A DNA stretch of 6,713 nucleotides from JAQBDA01 sp041301185. Lineage in GTDB: Bacteria > Chloroflexota > Anaerolineae > Anaerolineales > UBA4823. Made by a program: the position numbers and the translations under genes. The notes beneath the pieces are model-generated. The model was not told the DNA's origin and did not search any database. It was given only the letters and a program-made list of their open reading frames with translations. How positions within the stretch are numbered: the first letter of the stretch is position 1; each line of letters starts with the position of its first letter. The stretch lies in contig JBFYSV010000312.1 of assembly GCA_041301185.1 (NCBI GenBank), forward strand, positions 1-6,713, read 5' to 3'. Positions 5,009 through 6,713 of the stretch are shown one piece after another.

Positions 5009-6583
5009 ATGAAAAACAAGCTTACTTGGCTATTCCTCCCCCTGGTTCTCGGAATCTTGATCGCAGTGTTCGCTGTGGTGATCCCAGCCCAGGCAGGCGT
5101 CCAGCTCCCGGTCTCAGATGACGGCGATGATGACTTCCCCTACGCTGAAAAGGTCACTGGCGTGCTAGAGAGCTTCCCCGAAATGCTGGTTGGTCCCTGG
5201 ACGGTCAGCGGGGTGACCTACGAAGCCACCCCTGATACAGAGTTCAAGACCGAGGGCGGCCCGTTCTACGTGGACGCGTGCGTGAAAGTGAAATATGACC
5301 CGCAGACCTATCTTGCGTATGAAATCGAGATGGAAGAGCCGGACGATTGCGGCGATGATGATGACGATGAAGACCACTATATGCGCTTCACCGGCCTGAT
5401 CGAGCAGGTTCCAACTGACACCGAGACCCTGCTGCACGGCTCGCCGGGCATCTCTGGAACGTGGGTGATCAGCGGCGTGGAGTTCATCAGCACGTACGAG
5501 ACACGCCTGAAGGCTAAACACGGACCGCTGCTGCCAGGCGCCTGCGCGGCGGTGAAGTACCGCCAGGTGGATGGTGTCAATCTGGCGCATGAGATTTCCA
5601 GCGAGAAGATCTACCGCTGCTACACCCCCGATTCTTTCAACCAGGCATATGGCTATGTGGTCACCTTCCCGGAGGACCTGCAAGGCGCCTGGGTGATCAG
5701 CAACACGGTTGGGATGTCGCTATCCTTTGTCACCACCCCATCCACGCATATCAAAATCCACCCGCATTACCCGCTAGAAGCTGGGGTCTGTGTCAAGGTC
5801 AAGTACTTCGCGGACCAGGGCATCAGCTATGCCACCCAGGTAAAAACCACCAAATCGAGCCACTGTGAGGGCAGCTTCAGCGAGTTCGAGCCGCTGAGCA
5901 AGCTGTATGCCGCAGTAGATGCCATGCCGCCCGGCGGAACGATGACCGGCACCTGGACCCTGGCGGGGGTAAATTTCTCCACCACCCAACAGACCCGTTT
6001 CGAAGAAGAAGAAGGCTCCTTCCAGGTGGGCAGCTGCGCTGAAACGAAGTATGATCCCACCAACGGGGCAATGCTGGTCTACAAGCTGGAGAGCGAGGAA
6101 GCGGAGGATTGCCAGGCGGACGACGGCTCGCCCAGGTTCAAGCTGTACGGCGTGGTGGAGATGATGCCCGCCGCCGGCTATACCGGCACCTGGCAGGTGA
6201 GCGGGGTATCCTTTACGGTTACCCCCAGCACCACCGTGGAGAGCTGGCATGGAGATTTTGCCATCGGCGCTTACGTCAAGGTCTACTTCACCTATGACGC
6301 CCTCAGCGGCGAGCGCACCGCCCAGGTGGTCAAGACTCACGTCGCACCCGGCTACGGGCGCCACAACTTCCGCGCCCGCTTCGATGGCTGGGGCTCCAGC
6401 TCGGCGGGCGACCAGATCATCCTGGATGGGAGCTCTTTCGCAGCAGACCCGGATATCGACGCCCCGCCAGACCTCCAGCCGGGGGATAAAGTGTGGGTGA
6501 ACAGCTACCAAACCCTGGATGGCACGTTTGTCACCCAGGTCGCGTTGGAGCAAGTCCTCTTCTTGCCGATGATCGAGCATTAA
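5009..6583 (+). CDS. Exported protein with five DUF5666-like repeats
   Basis: A 524-residue secreted protein of unknown function. The ATG at 5009 is chosen because AGGAG (4997-5001) sits 7 nt upstream and a signal peptide follows; a TTG two codons earlier is less likely. Residues 1-29 are the signal peptide (KNK, hydrophobic core, AQA-GV cleavage). Five repeats begin near residues 48, 125, 210, 296 and 377, each with the pattern GxxExxP...GTWxVSGVxFxxTxxTxFxxxxGxFxVGACVKVKY...AxxIE. This resembles DUF5666, a small beta-rich domain found in exported bacterial proteins. Residues 449-524 look like a degenerate sixth unit (LQPGDKVWVNSYQTLDGTFV). Repeats 1-4 each hold two cysteines at fixed places; repeat 5 has neither. 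Two acidic patches, SDDGDDDF (~36-43) and GDDDDDED (~115-122), could bind cations. The tail VLFLPMIEH recalls the C-terminus of the propeller protein at 1319-3976. The gene is transcribed away from an ECF sigma factor gene, which suggests envelope-stress or surface-linked control. No catalytic motif is seen. Confidence 0.85.
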   Translation: MKNKLTWLFLPLVLGILIAVFAVVIPAQAGVQLPVSDDGDDDFPYAEKVTGVLESFPEMLVGPWTVSGVTYEATPDTEFKTEGGPFYVDACVKVKYDPQTYLAYEIEMEEPDDCGDDDDDEDHYMRFTGLIEQVPTDTETLLHGSPGISGTWVISGVEFISTYETRLKAKHGPLLPGACAAVKYRQVDGVNLAHEISSEKIYRCYTPDSFNQAYGYVVTFPEDLQGAWVISNTVGMSLSFVTTPSTHIKIHPHYPLEAGVCVKVKYFADQGISYATQVKTTKSSHCEGSFSEFEPLSKLYAAVDAMPPGGTMTGTWTLAGVNFSTTQQTRFEEEEGSFQVGSCAETKYDPTNGAMLVYKLESEEAEDCQADDGSPRFKLYGVVEMMPAAGYTGTWQVSGVSFTVTPSTTVESWHGDFAIGAYVKVYFTYDALSGERTAQVVKTHVAPGYGRHNFRARFDGWGSSSAGDQIILDGSSFAADPDIDAPPDLQPGDKVWVNSYQTLDGTFVTQVALEQVLFLPMIEH

Positions 6584-6614
6584 TCACTCGCTCAACCGCA
6601 CGAGCAGGTATGGA

Positions 6615-6659
6615 TTGGGGTTGGTTTAGCCGGCGAAACCAACCCCAAATTGCGCTTTT
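6615..6659 (+). terminator. Intrinsic terminator after the exported DUF5666-like gene
   Basis: A perfect 13-bp stem (TTGGGGTTGGTTT 6615-6627 with AAACCAACCCCAA 6636-6648) has an 8-nt loop, AGCCGGCG. It starts 32 bp after the stop codon and is followed at 6656-6659 by TTTT, after a 7-nt gap. The stem is strong; the T-tract is short and displaced. Confidence 0.75.
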
Positions 6660-6663
6660 CAAC

Positions 6664-6708
6664 TATAATAAAGCCAGTGAGAGCGTAGAAGGGTGCGTCG
6701 CCGACGCA
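6664..6708 (+). other. TATAAT box and small hairpin at the window edge
   Basis: A perfect TATAAT occurs at 6664-6669 but no -35 box is seen 15-19 bp upstream, so it is at best a partial promoter for a gene beyond the window. A hairpin, TGCGTC-GCC-GACGCA (6694-6708), follows GTAGAAGGG and may be the left part of another GTAGGG-type palindromic repeat cut off by the window end. Confidence 0.25.
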
Positions 6709-6713
6709 GATCG

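Overview
The window looks like a piece of a moderately GC-rich chromosome from a Chloroflexota bacterium, probably of the Anaerolineae type. This is inferred from three things: large secreted proteins built from 'LDxxGxPHISYYD...LKYAY...GW' repeats, C-termini of the form '...FLPxxxx', and intergenic regions filled with small palindromic repeats of the GTAGGG...CCCTAC and CTCTGTGTCTCCGTGGTG kinds, which are typical of such genomes. No marker gene proves the assignment.

There are four protein genes. (1) 181-936 (+): a MerR/TipAL-type regulator. It has a MerR promoter (19-bp spacer with a perfect dyad), the start codon lies about where transcription should begin, and an internal ribosome-binding site could yield a separate TipAS-like ligand-binding protein. 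(2) 1319-3976 (+): an 885-residue exported protein with fourteen ~46-residue propeller-type repeats, then one Ig/PKD-like and one clear PKD domain. (3) 4153-4728 (-): an ECF-type sigma-70 factor of 191 residues. (4) 5009-6583 (+): a 524-residue exported protein with five DUF5666-like repeats plus a degenerate sixth. Genes 3 and 4 are divergent across 280 bp; genes 2 and 3 are convergent across a hairpin that can serve both strands.

Between the genes, 1-180 holds an AT-rich stretch, a compound palindromic element (74-127) and the MerR-type promoter. 937-1318 has no gene; it holds a long hairpin, an AGATTCC...GGAATGACA dispersed repeat, and the first copy of a ~123-bp composite repeat. A second copy of that composite, in the same orientation, follows gene 2 (4017-4144), so the propeller gene is bracketed by direct repeats. 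3977-4152 is the terminator hairpin plus repeat copy 2. 4729-5008 is the divergent control region. 6584-6713 holds a strong terminator, an isolated TATAAT and a small hairpin cut by the window end.

How the genes work together is mostly inference. The regulator at the left probably senses a small molecule and controls its own promoter. The sigma factor and the divergent exported repeat protein may form a cell-surface response unit, with no anti-sigma gene next to the sigma gene. The two exported proteins share a C-terminal hydrophobic-proline tail that may reflect a common export or anchoring route.
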